Assembly: GCF_012935715.1 (NCBI RefSeq) | Contig: NZ_CP052860.1 | Span: 3,596,001 to 3,660,000 of the forward strand | DNA: 64,000 bases | Direction of reading: 5' to 3' | DNA from: Pseudomonas sp. ADAK13 | Lineage (GTDB): Bacteria; Pseudomonadota; Gammaproteobacteria; Pseudomonadales; Pseudomonadaceae | In this document: positions 7,416 to 16,259 of the stretch, in pieces | Position numbering within the stretch: position 1 is the first letter of the stretch | How the letters are laid out: every line of letters starts with the position of its first letter | The notes under the pieces: model-generated | Databases searched by the model: none | What the model was told of the DNA's origin: nothing | What the model saw: the letters and a program-made list of their open reading frames with translations, nothing else | Made by a program: the position numbers and the translations under genes

Positions 7416-9560
7416 ATGATCAGCACTGAACTCAAAACCACGATCCAGGGCGCCTACTCGCGTTTTCTCGAAGCCAAGAGCTTGAAACCGCGGTATGGCC
7501 AGCGCCTGATGATCGCCGAAGTGGCCAAGGTCCTCGGAGATATCGACACCGACGACGAAGGCCGGCGCAGTGGCGACCCTGCGGTGGTGGCCGTCGAGGC
7601 CGGCACCGGTACCGGGAAAACCGTGGCCTACAGCCTGGCGGCGATCCCTACTGCCAAGGCCGCCGGCAAGCGCCTGGTGATTGCCACCGCCACCGTCGCC
7701 CTGCAAGAGCAGATCGTCTACAAAGACCTGCCCGACCTGATGCGCAACAGTGGCCTGAATTTCACCTTCGCCCTGGCCAAGGGCCGTGGGCGCTACATGT
7801 GCCTGTCCAAGCTCGACGTGCTGTTGCAGGAAGGCCACGCGCAAACCGCCACGGCTTCGCTGTTCGAAGAAGAAGGCTTCAAGATCGAAGTCGATGAGGT
7901 CAGTCAGAAGCTGTTTACCAGCATGATCGAGAAACTGGCGGGCAATAAATGGGACGGCGACCGCGACAGCTGGCCCAACGCCCTGGAAGACGCCGACTGG
8001 GCGCGCCTGACCACCGATCACAGCCAGTGCACCAACCGTCATTGCCCCAACTTCGGCCAGTGCGCCTTCTACAAGGCCCGGGAAGGCATGGGTAAGGTCG
8101 ACGTTATTGTCACCAACCATGACATGGTCCTCGCCGACCTGGCCCTGGGCGGCGGTGCTGTCTTGCCCGACCCCCGCGACACCCTCTACGTATTCGACGA
8201 AGGCCATCACCTGCCTGACAAGGCCATCGGCCACTTCGCCCACTACACGCGGCTGCGTTCCACCGCGGACTGGCTGGAAACCACCGCCAAGAACCTCACC
8301 AAGTTGCTTGCCCAGCACCCGCTGCCGGGCGACCTGGGCAAGTTGATCGAGCAGGTGCCGGAGCTGGCGCGGGAGATCAAGACCCAGCAGCAATTCATGT
8401 TCAGCGCCTGCGAGCAGGTGGCAGACTTCAAGCCCGGCGAAGACGTGGAAGGCCGCGAGCGGCCGCGTCATCGTTTCGTCGGCGGGCTGATTCCCGAGCA
8501 CATGCGCGAGATGGGCATTGAGCTGAAGAAGGGCTTTTCGCGCCTGACCGACCTGTTCACCCGTCTCACCGATTTGCTCAAGGAAGGCATGGACGGCGAG
8601 GTCAACATCGGCATCGCCAGCAACCAGGCCGAAGAATGGTACCCGCTGTTTGGCAGCCTGTTGTCCCGGTCCCAGGGTAATTGGGAGCTGTGGACGGCCT
8701 TTACCGTCGAAGACCCGGAAGACAACCCGCCCATGGCCCGCTGGCTGACCTTGTCGGAAAGCGGTGCATTGTTTGATATCGAGGTCAACGCCAGCCCGAT
8801 CCTGGCGGCGGAAATGCTCCGACGCAACCTGTGGAACGTGGCCTACGGCGCCCTGGTCACCTCGGCTACGCTGACCGCCCTGGGCACCTTCGACCGCTTC
8901 CGCATGCGTGCCGGGCTGCCGAAAAAGGCCGTCACCGCCGTGGTGCCGAGCCCGTTCCATCACGCCGACGCCGGTGTGCTGCGGGTGCCGGACCTCAAGG
9001 CCGACCCGCGTGATGCGCCGGCCCACACGGCGGCGATCATTCGCGACCTGCCGTCGCTGGTGGAAGGCTCTCGGGGCACGCTGGTGCTGTTCTCGTCCCG
9101 CAAACAGATGCAGGACGTGTTCGACGGCCTCGACCGTGACTGGCGCAAGCAGGTGTTTATCCAGGGCAACCTGTCGAAACAGGAAACCCTGAACAAGCAC
9201 AAGGCCCGGGTGGATGGCGGCGACTCCAGCGTGCTGTTCGGCCTGGCCAGTTTCGCCGAGGGTGTGGATTTGCCGGGCGCCTACTGTGAGCACGTGGTGA
9301 TCGCCAAGATCCCGTTCTCGGTGCCGGATGATCCGGTGGAGGCCGCGCTGGCCGAGTGGATCGAGGCCCGGGGCGGCAATCCGTTCATGGAAATCTCGGT
9401 GCCGGACGCTTCCCTGAAGCTGGTCCAGGCCTGCGGGCGCCTGCTGCGTACCGAAGAAGATCGCGGCACCATCACCTTGCTTGACCGGCGCCTGGTCACC
9501 CAGCGCTACGGCAAAGCTATCCTGAATGCTTTGCCGCCGTTCCGGCGGGAAATTTCATAA
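7416..9560 (+). CDS. dinG: ATP-dependent DNA helicase DinG
   Basis: 714 residues, the normal length for the family. An SF2, XPD-like 5'-3' helicase that resolves R-loops and forked DNA. Walker A is EAGTGTGKT. Four cysteines positioned for the [4Fe-4S] cluster are C129, C205, C210 and C216 (segment CTNRHCPNFGQC). The DEAH-type box is FDEGHH and the C-terminal motif VI is QACGRLLRTEEDRG. The ATG at 7416 gives the family N-terminus ELKTTIQGAYSRFLE. It is a single gene followed by a short hairpin. No LexA box was evident. Confidence 0.96.
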   Translation: MISTELKTTIQGAYSRFLEAKSLKPRYGQRLMIAEVAKVLGDIDTDDEGRRSGDPAVVAVEAGTGTGKTVAYSLAAIPTAKAAGKRLVIATATVALQEQIVYKDLPDLMRNSGLNFTFALAKGRGRYMCLSKLDVLLQEGHAQTATASLFEEEGFKIEVDEVSQKLFTSMIEKLAGNKWDGDRDSWPNALEDADWARLTTDHSQCTNRHCPNFGQCAFYKAREGMGKVDVIVTNHDMVLADLALGGGAVLPDPRDTLYVFDEGHHLPDKAIGHFAHYTRLRSTADWLETTAKNLTKLLAQHPLPGDLGKLIEQVPELAREIKTQQQFMFSACEQVADFKPGEDVEGRERPRHRFVGGLIPEHMREMGIELKKGFSRLTDLFTRLTDLLKEGMDGEVNIGIASNQAEEWYPLFGSLLSRSQGNWELWTAFTVEDPEDNPPMARWLTLSESGALFDIEVNASPILAAEMLRRNLWNVAYGALVTSATLTALGTFDRFRMRAGLPKKAVTAVVPSPFHHADAGVLRVPDLKADPRDAPAHTAAIIRDLPSLVEGSRGTLVLFSSRKQMQDVFDGLDRDWRKQVFIQGNLSKQETLNKHKARVDGGDSSVLFGLASFAEGVDLPGAYCEHVVIAKIPFSVPDDPVEAALAEWIEARGGNPFMEISVPDASLKLVQACGRLLRTEEDRGTITLLDRRLVTQRYGKAILNALPPFRREIS

Positions 9561-9566
9561 GCCACC

Positions 9567-9584
9567 GTGGGCGAAATCGCCCAC
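9567..9584 (+). terminator. short hairpin after dinG
   Basis: GTGGGCGA / TCGCCCAC forms a perfect stem beginning 7 bases after the dinG stop. There is no T tract, so it may stabilise the 3' end of the transcript rather than terminate it alone. Confidence 0.35.
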
Positions 9585-9655
9585 TTCGTGGTCTATCTCA
9601 CCATTGCTTCACGTCATCAGGCCAGTCATCGGCCGTTTGGGAGAACCTTGTTCAC

Positions 9656-11983
9656 ATGATTCGCACGCTGCCCGCTGTTTTTGCCTTGTTGTTTGCCGCG
9701 CCCTTGCTGGCTGCGCCTGCGGGGCAACAAACGTTGTTCAACTTTGTACGGCCCGCTGATGTGGTCAAGGTAGCGACCCAGGACGCCAGCCTGCCGCAAT
9801 ACAATGCCGAACAAACCCCTGAAGGCGAAGTGCTGCGCCGTATTACCTTCAACCCGGCGGCCGAACCGAGCCTGGTGCTCAGCCCGCAGACCGGTGCCTG
9901 GGACTGGTCGCAATCCGGCGCCATGAGCTTGCGCATTCAGAGTGCGATGGACTGGGCGTTGACCCTGTACGTCGAGGTGCAGAGCAATGACGGCCGGACG
10001 CTGTTCAGCCGTATCGACCTGCCCGCAGGCCCGGCGCAGACACTGCTGATTCCGCTGCAAGCCAACTCGCCGCTGAGCCAGGGCATGAAGGCCGGCCCGC
10101 CCATGCCGGTCACCGTCGATGGCCAGCGCGTATTGCTGGCCAGCAGTGAAGGGGAGATCGACCGCAGCCAGGTCGTGTCGGTAACCCTGTCGATGATCAA
10201 GCCCAATGTCGCCCAAAGCATTTTGTTGGAGCGCTTCGGCGTGCAGGACATCGAGCCGGTGCTCAAGGCCACCTACAGTGATCTGGTGGATGCCTACGGG
10301 CAGTCCACCCGCGCCAGATGGCCGGAGAAAGTCAGCAGTGACGACCAGTTGAGGGCCGCAGCGGTCAAGGAACAGCAACAGCTCAAGGGCTGGCTGGCCG
10401 AGCGTGACAAAGCCTCCCTGGACAAATTCGGCGGCTGGAACAAAGGCCCGGCCTTCGATGCCAGCGGCTTCTTCCGCACCGAGAAGCGCGACGGGCGCTG
10501 GTACCTGGTGACGCCGGAAGGCCATCCGTTCTACTCCCTGGGCGTCAACACCGTGGCCCCGGACAACAGCCAGACCTACGTGGCAGGCCGCGAATGGATG
10601 TTTGCCGCGTTGCCCAAGGCCGGTGAGCCCTTCGATAAGTACTACGGCAGCGGTGATAACCGTGGCGGCAATGGTGCCGATCAGGGCCGCAGCTTTAATG
10701 TCGGCCGCTGGTACGATTTTTACGGCGCCAACCTGCAGCGCACGTTTGCCCAGCCCTGTGTGCCCCCGGCGCCTTGCGCCCCGGAAGGCTTCGACCAGAA
10801 ACGTTGGGTGACCCATGCCCTGGATCGCCTGCAAGCCTGGGGTTTCAACACCGTGGGCAACTGGAGTGCGCCGCAGTTGGCGACCGCTGACCGCGTGCCT
10901 TACACCTTGCCGCTGTCGATTGTTGGCGACTACGCGAGCATCAGCACCGGCACCGATTGGTGGGGCGGCATGCCCGACCCGTTCGACCCGCGTTTCGCCA
11001 TGGCCACCGAGCGTGCGGTGGCGATTGCCGCCCGTGACCATCGCGATGACCCGTGGCTGATCGGTTTCTTTGCCGACAACGAGCTGGCCTGGGCCGGTCC
11101 CGGTGATGATCCGAAGTCCCGCTACGCCTTGGCCTATGGCACGTTGCGCATGACCACCGACGTTCCGGCCAAGCGCGCGTTTCTCAAGCAGTTGCGCGAC
11201 AAGTACCGCAACCAGGCCGGCCTGTCGAAGGCCTGGGGCATTGACCTGCCTGCCTGGGAGCTGATGGAAGACCCGGGCTTTGTGCCGCCCATGCCGAACC
11301 CCGAACACCCGGAAATCGAAGCAGACTTCAAATACTTCCAGAAGACCTTCGCCGATGCCTACTTCAAGACCATCTCCGACTCGCTGAAATGGCATGCGCC
11401 CAACCAGCTGTTGCTGGGTGGCCGTTACGCTGTCAGCACACCGGAGGCGGTGGCGTCTTGCGCGCAATATTGCGACGTGCTGAGTTTCAACATGTACACC
11501 CTCAAGCCCCAGGATGGCTACGACTTCGCGGCGCTGCGGGCGTTGGACAAACCGGTGCTGATCACCGAATTCAACTTCGGCTCGGCGGACCGTGGTCCGT
11601 TCTGGGGCGGTGTGACGCAGTTGGCCAGGGAAGAGGATCGCGGTGCTGCCTACGCCAACTTCCTCAAGCAGGCCATGGCCGAGCCGTCGATTGTTGGCGT
11701 GCATTGGTTCCAGTACCTCGACCAGCCGGTAACCGGTCGTCTGCTGGACGGCGAAAACGGCCACTTCGGCCTGGTGGGCATCACCGATGTGCCGTTTCAG
11801 GGCTTCGTTGACAGTGTTCGTAAAAGTAACCTGGCGGCCGTCGACCAGTTGGGCAAGGAGGCCGAAAAGGCCAAGGCGGCCAGCGTGGTCCATACCGGAG
11901 AAGGCGGTAAACCGGGGCATGACGGCGATGCGGCAGGGCCGGGTGCAGGGCGCTCCGGCGGGCATTCGGGCAAGGGCCATTGA
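9656..11983 (+). CDS. secreted clan GH-A glycoside hydrolase, agarase/beta-galactosidase-like
   Basis: 775 residues. A signal peptide (1-19, ending LLAAP) is followed by a beta-sandwich-like region of about 250 residues, then a TIM-barrel domain. The probable catalytic acids are Glu476 in FFADNELAWAG (acid/base after Asn) and Glu638 in VLITEFNFG (nucleophile), the pattern of retaining clan A enzymes such as GH50 agarases and GH42-like galactosidases. Pseudomonads are not usual agar degraders, so the true substrate is unknown. It ends in a Gly/His/Asp-rich tail (HDGDAAGPGAGRSGGHSGKG). It has no sugar-utilisation neighbours and lies between dinG and an esterase gene. Confidence 0.7.
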   Translation: MIRTLPAVFALLFAAPLLAAPAGQQTLFNFVRPADVVKVATQDASLPQYNAEQTPEGEVLRRITFNPAAEPSLVLSPQTGAWDWSQSGAMSLRIQSAMDWALTLYVEVQSNDGRTLFSRIDLPAGPAQTLLIPLQANSPLSQGMKAGPPMPVTVDGQRVLLASSEGEIDRSQVVSVTLSMIKPNVAQSILLERFGVQDIEPVLKATYSDLVDAYGQSTRARWPEKVSSDDQLRAAAVKEQQQLKGWLAERDKASLDKFGGWNKGPAFDASGFFRTEKRDGRWYLVTPEGHPFYSLGVNTVAPDNSQTYVAGREWMFAALPKAGEPFDKYYGSGDNRGGNGADQGRSFNVGRWYDFYGANLQRTFAQPCVPPAPCAPEGFDQKRWVTHALDRLQAWGFNTVGNWSAPQLATADRVPYTLPLSIVGDYASISTGTDWWGGMPDPFDPRFAMATERAVAIAARDHRDDPWLIGFFADNELAWAGPGDDPKSRYALAYGTLRMTTDVPAKRAFLKQLRDKYRNQAGLSKAWGIDLPAWELMEDPGFVPPMPNPEHPEIEADFKYFQKTFADAYFKTISDSLKWHAPNQLLLGGRYAVSTPEAVASCAQYCDVLSFNMYTLKPQDGYDFAALRALDKPVLITEFNFGSADRGPFWGGVTQLAREEDRGAAYANFLKQAMAEPSIVGVHWFQYLDQPVTGRLLDGENGHFGLVGITDVPFQGFVDSVRKSNLAAVDQLGKEAEKAKAASVVHTGEGGKPGHDGDAAGPGAGRSGGHSGKGH

Positions 11984-12075
11984 TCGGGCCTGATCGACGA
12001 GTGCGGGTTCACAAATCACTCAATGGCTGGAACAATGTCGGCCACTTTTTGCGGTACTTTTCCGAGGGGGCTTAG

Positions 12076-13221
12076 GTGCAGATTCAGGGTCATTACGAGC
12101 TTCAATTCGAAGCGGTGCGTGAAGCCTTCGCCGCGCTGTTCGACGACCCTCAGGAGCGCGGCGCCGCGCTGTGCATCCAGATCGGCGGCGAAACCGTCGT
12201 CGACCTGTGGGCCGGTACCGCCGACAAGGACGGTGCCGAGGCCTGGCACAGCGATACCATCGCCAACCTGTTCTCCTGCACCAAGACCTTTACAGCCGTC
12301 ACGGCGCTGCAACTGGTGGCCGAAGGCAAGCTGCAGCTGGATGCGCCGGTCGCCAGATACTGGCCGGAATTCGCGGCAGCCGGCAAAGAGGCCATCACCC
12401 TGCGCCATCTGCTCTGCCACCAGGCCGGGCTGCCTGCCCTGCGTGAAACACTGCCCGCCGAGGCGCTGTACGACTGGCAAATGATGGTCGACGCCCTTGC
12501 GGCCGAAGCGCCGTGGTGGAAGCTCGGGGAAGGCCATGGCTACGCGGCGATTACCTACGGCTGGCTGGTGGGCGAATTGCTTCGTCGCGCCGACGGTCGT
12601 GGCCCGGGCGAGTCCATCGTGGCCCGGGTGGCGCGGCCATTGGGCCTGGACTTTCACGTGGGTCTGGCCGATGAAGAGTTTTATCGAGTTGCCCATATAG
12701 CCCGGGGCAAGGGCAATGTAGGCGATGAGGCGGCACAACGTTTACTTCAAGTAACGATGCGCGAGCCGACGGCGATGACTACCCGTGCATTTACCAATCC
12801 ACCGTCTATTCTGACCAGCACTAATAAACCTGAATGGCGGCGTATGCAGCAGCCAGCGGCAAATGGTCACGGTAATGCGCGAAGTCTGGCGGGTTTTTAT
12901 AGTGGGCTGCTCGACGGTAGTTTGCTGGAAGCCGATATGCTTGAAGAGTTGACCCGCGAACACAGTATTGGCCCGGATAAAACCTTATTGACACAAACCC
13001 GCTTTGGCCTGGGCTGCATGTTGGATCAACCGCACGTGCCAAACGCCACGTTCGGCCTTGGCCCCCGGGCCTTTGGGCATCCCGGGGCCGGTGGTTCGGT
13101 GGGGTTTGCCGACCCGGAACATGATGTAGCCTTTGGTTTTGTGACCAATACATTGGGCCCCTATGTACTTATGGACCCGCGGGCGCAAAAGTTGGTAAGA
13201 ATATTGGCCGGTTGTCTGTAA
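12076..13221 (+). CDS. beta-lactamase-fold serine hydrolase (EstB/class C type)
   Basis: 381 residues. The serine motif S-x-x-K is seen in NLFSCTKTFTAV (about residues 75-78) and a tyrosine motif in AAITYGWLVGELL (about 160). The C-terminal HPGAGGSVGFADPEHDVAFG provides the third motif region. Members are esterases or amidases rather than resistance enzymes. No signal peptide, so cytoplasmic. The start is a GTG with a GAGGGGG ribosome site 6 bases upstream. The last third has visibly lower GC than the first two thirds. Confidence 0.8.
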   Translation: MQIQGHYELQFEAVREAFAALFDDPQERGAALCIQIGGETVVDLWAGTADKDGAEAWHSDTIANLFSCTKTFTAVTALQLVAEGKLQLDAPVARYWPEFAAAGKEAITLRHLLCHQAGLPALRETLPAEALYDWQMMVDALAAEAPWWKLGEGHGYAAITYGWLVGELLRRADGRGPGESIVARVARPLGLDFHVGLADEEFYRVAHIARGKGNVGDEAAQRLLQVTMREPTAMTTRAFTNPPSILTSTNKPEWRRMQQPAANGHGNARSLAGFYSGLLDGSLLEADMLEELTREHSIGPDKTLLTQTRFGLGCMLDQPHVPNATFGLGPRAFGHPGAGGSVGFADPEHDVAFGFVTNTLGPYVLMDPRAQKLVRILAGCL

Positions 13222-13363
13222 ATAGCTTGCTGTCTTGCGTTTTTTTGTTACAAAGACACCTACAAAAAGACGCTAGGCGAAATGTTGTAACTTTAATGTT
13301 CCAGAAGCGTCTGTTTAACGGGTCATTCAGGCCCCTGATTTTTTCTCATTTTGTGGATATCTC

Positions 13364-14533
13364 ATGTTATCGAACAAGTCCTTGGCACTGGCGCTATGCC
13401 TCACTATTACTGGCTGTGCACAAACCCCACAAAATGATGCCGAAGGTGGGCATTGGTGGTCATTTGGCTCCGATAAGGCTGCTACCAAGGACGCAGTGAG
13501 CCAAGCCGACACCAAACCGGATGCCAAACCTGCCGTTGCTGCCAAGGCGCCTGCGCCGGTAGCACCTGCCGCTGCAGCACCTGCTCAGGCCCCGGCCCCG
13601 GTTGCCAAGGCGGATACCGGCTCCAGCTGGTGGCCGTTCTCGTCGAAAGCCGACGATGCCAAGGCTGACCTGAAAGCCGACCTCAAGGCGGCAACGCCTG
13701 CTTCCGGCGCACCGGCTGCCGCACCGGCTGCTGCACCTGCCGTTGCCAAGACAGATACCGATACCAAGTGGTGGTGGCCGTTTGAAAGCAAGCCAAAGCC
13801 ATTGGCCAAGGTCGACGTCGCCAACATCCCGATGCCTGACCCAAAAATCACCCAGGCCTGGCTGGACGATTACGAGCCGCGCCTGCGCCTCGCGATCAAG
13901 GACAGCAACCTGCAACTGGAACGTCGCGACAACGTATTGGTGGTGATTGCCCCGGTCGACGGTTCCTACAACCCGAAACGCCCGGCGATGTTGCTGCCGG
14001 TAACCCTGGGTCCATTCACCCGCGTTGCCAAGGCGGTTGAAGGCGATCCGAAGACTGCCGTACTGGTGTTGGGCCACGTCGATACCTCGGGTGCCGAGCC
14101 AGTGAGCCAGGCCCTGACCAAGGAGCGTGCGCAGTCCATCGCCTCGATCTTCAGCCTCAGCGGCCTGAAGCAGGACCGCCTGATGCTGCGTGGCATGGGC
14201 GACCTGATGCCACGTGCCGCCAACGACAGCACCCAGGGCCGGGCCCTGAACCGTCGCATGGAAATCATGTTCACCCAGCGCACCACCATGCTGGCCCTGC
14301 TGAGCAAGTACAACTCGGCTAACCCGCCGAAGGCTGAAATGGTGGCTGTGCAGGACGTTCCTGCTCCAGCAGTTGCTCCGGTCAAAAAAGCCGCGCCGGC
14401 GAAAAAACCGGTCGCCAAGAAAGCCGCCGCCAAGCCAGCGGCCAAAAAGGCCCCGGCCAAGCCAGCTGCTAAAAAGCCAGCACCGGCCAAGGCCGCTGCT
14501 CCAGCCGCTTCGAACGACCAGGCAAAAAACTGA
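13364..14533 (+). CDS. OmpA-family lipoprotein with Ala/Pro-rich stalk and histone-like Lys/Ala tail
   Basis: 389 residues. A lipoprotein signal ends at LTITGCAQ (Cys about 18). Residues 25-140 are a low-complexity Ala/Pro/Lys stalk that repeats a Trp motif three times (HWWSFGSDK, SWWPFSSK, KWWWPFESK). The OmpA-like domain spans about 165-315 (VLGHVDTSGAEPVSQALTKE, ending NRRMEIMFT). The last 60 residues are AKKPVAK/KPAAKK repeats like histone H1 or AlgP tails. The OmpA part should bind peptidoglycan; the basic tail is unusual for an envelope protein. It is followed 27 bases later by pdxH. Confidence 0.85.
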   Translation: MLSNKSLALALCLTITGCAQTPQNDAEGGHWWSFGSDKAATKDAVSQADTKPDAKPAVAAKAPAPVAPAAAAPAQAPAPVAKADTGSSWWPFSSKADDAKADLKADLKAATPASGAPAAAPAAAPAVAKTDTDTKWWWPFESKPKPLAKVDVANIPMPDPKITQAWLDDYEPRLRLAIKDSNLQLERRDNVLVVIAPVDGSYNPKRPAMLLPVTLGPFTRVAKAVEGDPKTAVLVLGHVDTSGAEPVSQALTKERAQSIASIFSLSGLKQDRLMLRGMGDLMPRAANDSTQGRALNRRMEIMFTQRTTMLALLSKYNSANPPKAEMVAVQDVPAPAVAPVKKAAPAKKPVAKKAAAKPAAKKAPAKPAAKKPAPAKAAAPAASNDQAKN

Positions 14534-14560
14534 TTATTTGAGCAAGAAGGATAAAGCCGC

Positions 14561-15208
14561 ATGACCCAGGCACTGGCCGATATGCGCCGTGACTACACAC
14601 GGGACGGTTTGAGCGAGGCCCAGGCCCCGGACGAACCGTTTGCCTTGTTCCACCAGTGGTTCAGCGATGCGGTGAAAACCGAACAGCCGCCGGTGGAGGC
14701 CAATGCCATGACCCTGGCAACGGTCGACCAGGACGGTCGCCCCCATTGCCGGGTCCTGCTGCTCAAGGGTTTGGATGCACAGGGCTTTACCTTCTTCACC
14801 AACTATCAGAGCGCCAAGGGCGAACAGCTCGCGGTGCGCCCGTTTGCCGCCATGACCTTCTTCTGGCCGACCCTGGAGCGCCAGGTGCGTATCGAAGGCC
14901 GGGTGGTCAAGGTCACGCCTGAGGAATCGGACGCTTACTTCCAGGTCCGCCCCCTGGGCAGCCGCCTGGGCGCCTGGGCTTCACCGCAGAGCCGGGTGAT
15001 CCGGGACCGCGAAGAGTTGCAGGACCTGCTCAAGGCCACTGAGCAACGTTTCAGTGATACCCAGCCCGACTGCCCCGAGCATTGGGGCGGATATCGCCTG
15101 CTGCCGGAGCGCATCGAGTTCTGGCAAGGCCGCGCGAGTCGTTTGCACGACCGCTTGAACTACCGCTTGCAGGGTGCCGACTGGTCCCGCGAGCGGCTGG
15201 CGCCCTGA
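14561..15208 (+). CDS. pdxH: pyridoxamine 5'-phosphate oxidase
   Basis: 215 residues, the family's normal size. Oxidises pyridoxine/pyridoxamine 5'-phosphate to pyridoxal 5'-phosphate with FMN. Recognisable blocks are the N-terminal [14 protein letters not shown], the FMN-binding [20 protein letters not shown], the [15 protein letters not shown] substrate block and the C-terminal [13 protein letters not shown] with the invariant RLHDR. The ATG at 14561 is preceded by AGAAGG. A 7-bp stem with loop AGTC near 15255-15272 could end the transcript. Confidence 0.96.
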   Translation: MTQALADMRRDYTRDGLSEAQAPDEPFALFHQWFSDAVKTEQPPVEANAMTLATVDQDGRPHCRVLLLKGLDAQGFTFFTNYQSAKGEQLAVRPFAAMTFFWPTLERQVRIEGRVVKVTPEESDAYFQVRPLGSRLGAWASPQSRVIRDREELQDLLKATEQRFSDTQPDCPEHWGGYRLLPERIEFWQGRASRLHDRLNYRLQGADWSRERLAP

Positions 15209-15488
15209 GCCCACCTTTCGTCACCTCGCCTGAATGCAGCGCTGCACGCCGGAGTCTCTAGTCAGAGGCTTTGGAGGTGTAACGCTGCGCCGCGTTTTCA
15301 GCCATTCGCTACAATGATGAAACAGACCATGAAGATCCCGATGGCGGTGAGGTTTATACCGTTCGTCGAGTTTTTCGGTACAGGCAGACTGTACTAAGGC
15401 TGAATGAAAACAATTTTCTGCCCGGCATGGCGTGACAGGCAGCAAGCCGCAGCGGTTTAATGATTACCTGTCCTTTGGAGTTGATGCT

Positions 15489-15953
15489 ATGCGTAAGTCT
15501 GTTTTACTGGTTGCCTGCTTTACCACCTTGTCGTTGCTGCTGGGTGGCTGCGCCTCGAGTCTGACCGGCGACTCGTACTCCCGTGACGAAGCACGTCGCG
15601 TGCAAACTGTTCGCATGGGCACCATCGAATCCCTGCGTCCGGTGAAAATCGAAGGCACCAAGACCCCAATCGGCGGCGTGGCTGGCGCAGTGGTTGGTGG
15701 TGTTGGCGGCAGCGCAATCGGTGGTGGCCGTGGCAGCATCGTCACCGGCGTGATCGGTGCCGTTGCCGGTGGCTTGCTGGGTTCCGCTGCAGAAGAGGGC
15801 CTGACCCGCACCCAAGGCGTTGAAGTCACCGTTCGTGAAGACGACGGCAGCATGCGCGCCTACGTCCAGGCCGTTGACCCGAACGAAGTCTTCCGCATCG
15901 GCGACCGCGTTCGCATCATGACCGTGAACGGGACCAGCCGCGTTACTCGTTAA
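15489..15953 (+). CDS. glycine-zipper 2TM outer-membrane lipoprotein (SlyB/PcpY-like)
   Basis: 154 residues from the ATG at 15489. The lipobox is LLLGGCAS (Cys about 20). Residues about 60-105 are Gly/Ala-rich with glycine-zipper periodicity (GGVAGAVVGGVGGSAIGGG, GVIGAVAGGLLGSAAEEG), the Rick_17kDa/2TM pattern of SlyB-type lipoproteins. The C-terminal beta region contains VRIMTVNGTSRV. The role is probably envelope integrity. I saw no clear PhoP box upstream. A strong terminator follows. Confidence 0.9.
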   Translation: MRKSVLLVACFTTLSLLLGGCASSLTGDSYSRDEARRVQTVRMGTIESLRPVKIEGTKTPIGGVAGAVVGGVGGSAIGGGRGSIVTGVIGAVAGGLLGSAAEEGLTRTQGVEVTVREDDGSMRAYVQAVDPNEVFRIGDRVRIMTVNGTSRVTR

Positions 15954-15976
15954 GAGTAAGGTCGCAGGAACAGAAA

Positions 15977-16009
15977 AACCCCAACCGGGTGACCGGTTGG
16001 GGTTTTTTG
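15977..16009 (+). terminator. strong rho-independent terminator
   Basis: CCCCAACCGG-GTGA-CCGGTTGGGG followed by TTTTTT, with a matching A tract on the other side. It can act on both the SlyB-like gene and the convergent immunity gene. Confidence 0.9.
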
Positions 16010-16028
16010 TTGGGTGGCGTATGGCGGC

Positions 16029-16259
16029 TCACGCATTGCAGGTGAGTTGAAAGTAATAAAGTGGGTCACCGAGGGCTCTGCCCACCAAGGCTTCAATAGC
16101 TGAAAGCTGAACCACCGTCAGATCGTAACCTTCCCATCCCTGTTGTTTTGTGGGCCATTGCATTATGGCTTCAAGCTCCTCTTCGCAGTCATGCGGCAGT
16201 TCGACTACGAACTCTTGCAAGTCAGTATTCTTATCAAATGCTTCCAACAAATACTTCAT
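16029..16259 (-). CDS. putative bacteriocin immunity protein (DUF7683-like)
   Basis: 76 residues, acidic (rich in Glu/Asp such as ELPHDCEEELEAI), as expected for a protein that neutralises a basic nuclease domain. It starts inside the end of the bacteriocin gene (TCAT overlap, 16256-16259), the classic toxin-immunity arrangement. The opening MKYLLEAFDKNTDLQEFVVELP recalls small immunity proteins annotated DUF7683. It does not resemble the colicin E3 immunity protein that I would expect with this toxin domain. The role is inferred mainly from position, size and charge. Confidence 0.65.
   Translation of the reverse strand: MKYLLEAFDKNTDLQEFVVELPHDCEEELEAIMQWPTKQQGWEGYDLTVVQLSAIEALVGRALGDPLYYFQLTCNA

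Noticed and set aside
7410..9293. 627-codon frame antisense to dinG
   Set aside because: Shadow frame of a high-GC gene; the sense strand matches DinG throughout.
9626..12019. 797-codon frame antisense to the glycosidase
   Set aside because: Shadow frame; the plus strand has signal peptide and catalytic motifs.
15209..15488. Possible PhoP boxes upstream of the SlyB-like gene
   Set aside because: GTTTA-like elements occur but not in the direct-repeat spacing required.
16029..16259. Small gene as an orthologue of colicin E3 immunity protein
   Set aside because: Its sequence does not resemble ImmE3; only position and size support an immunity role.
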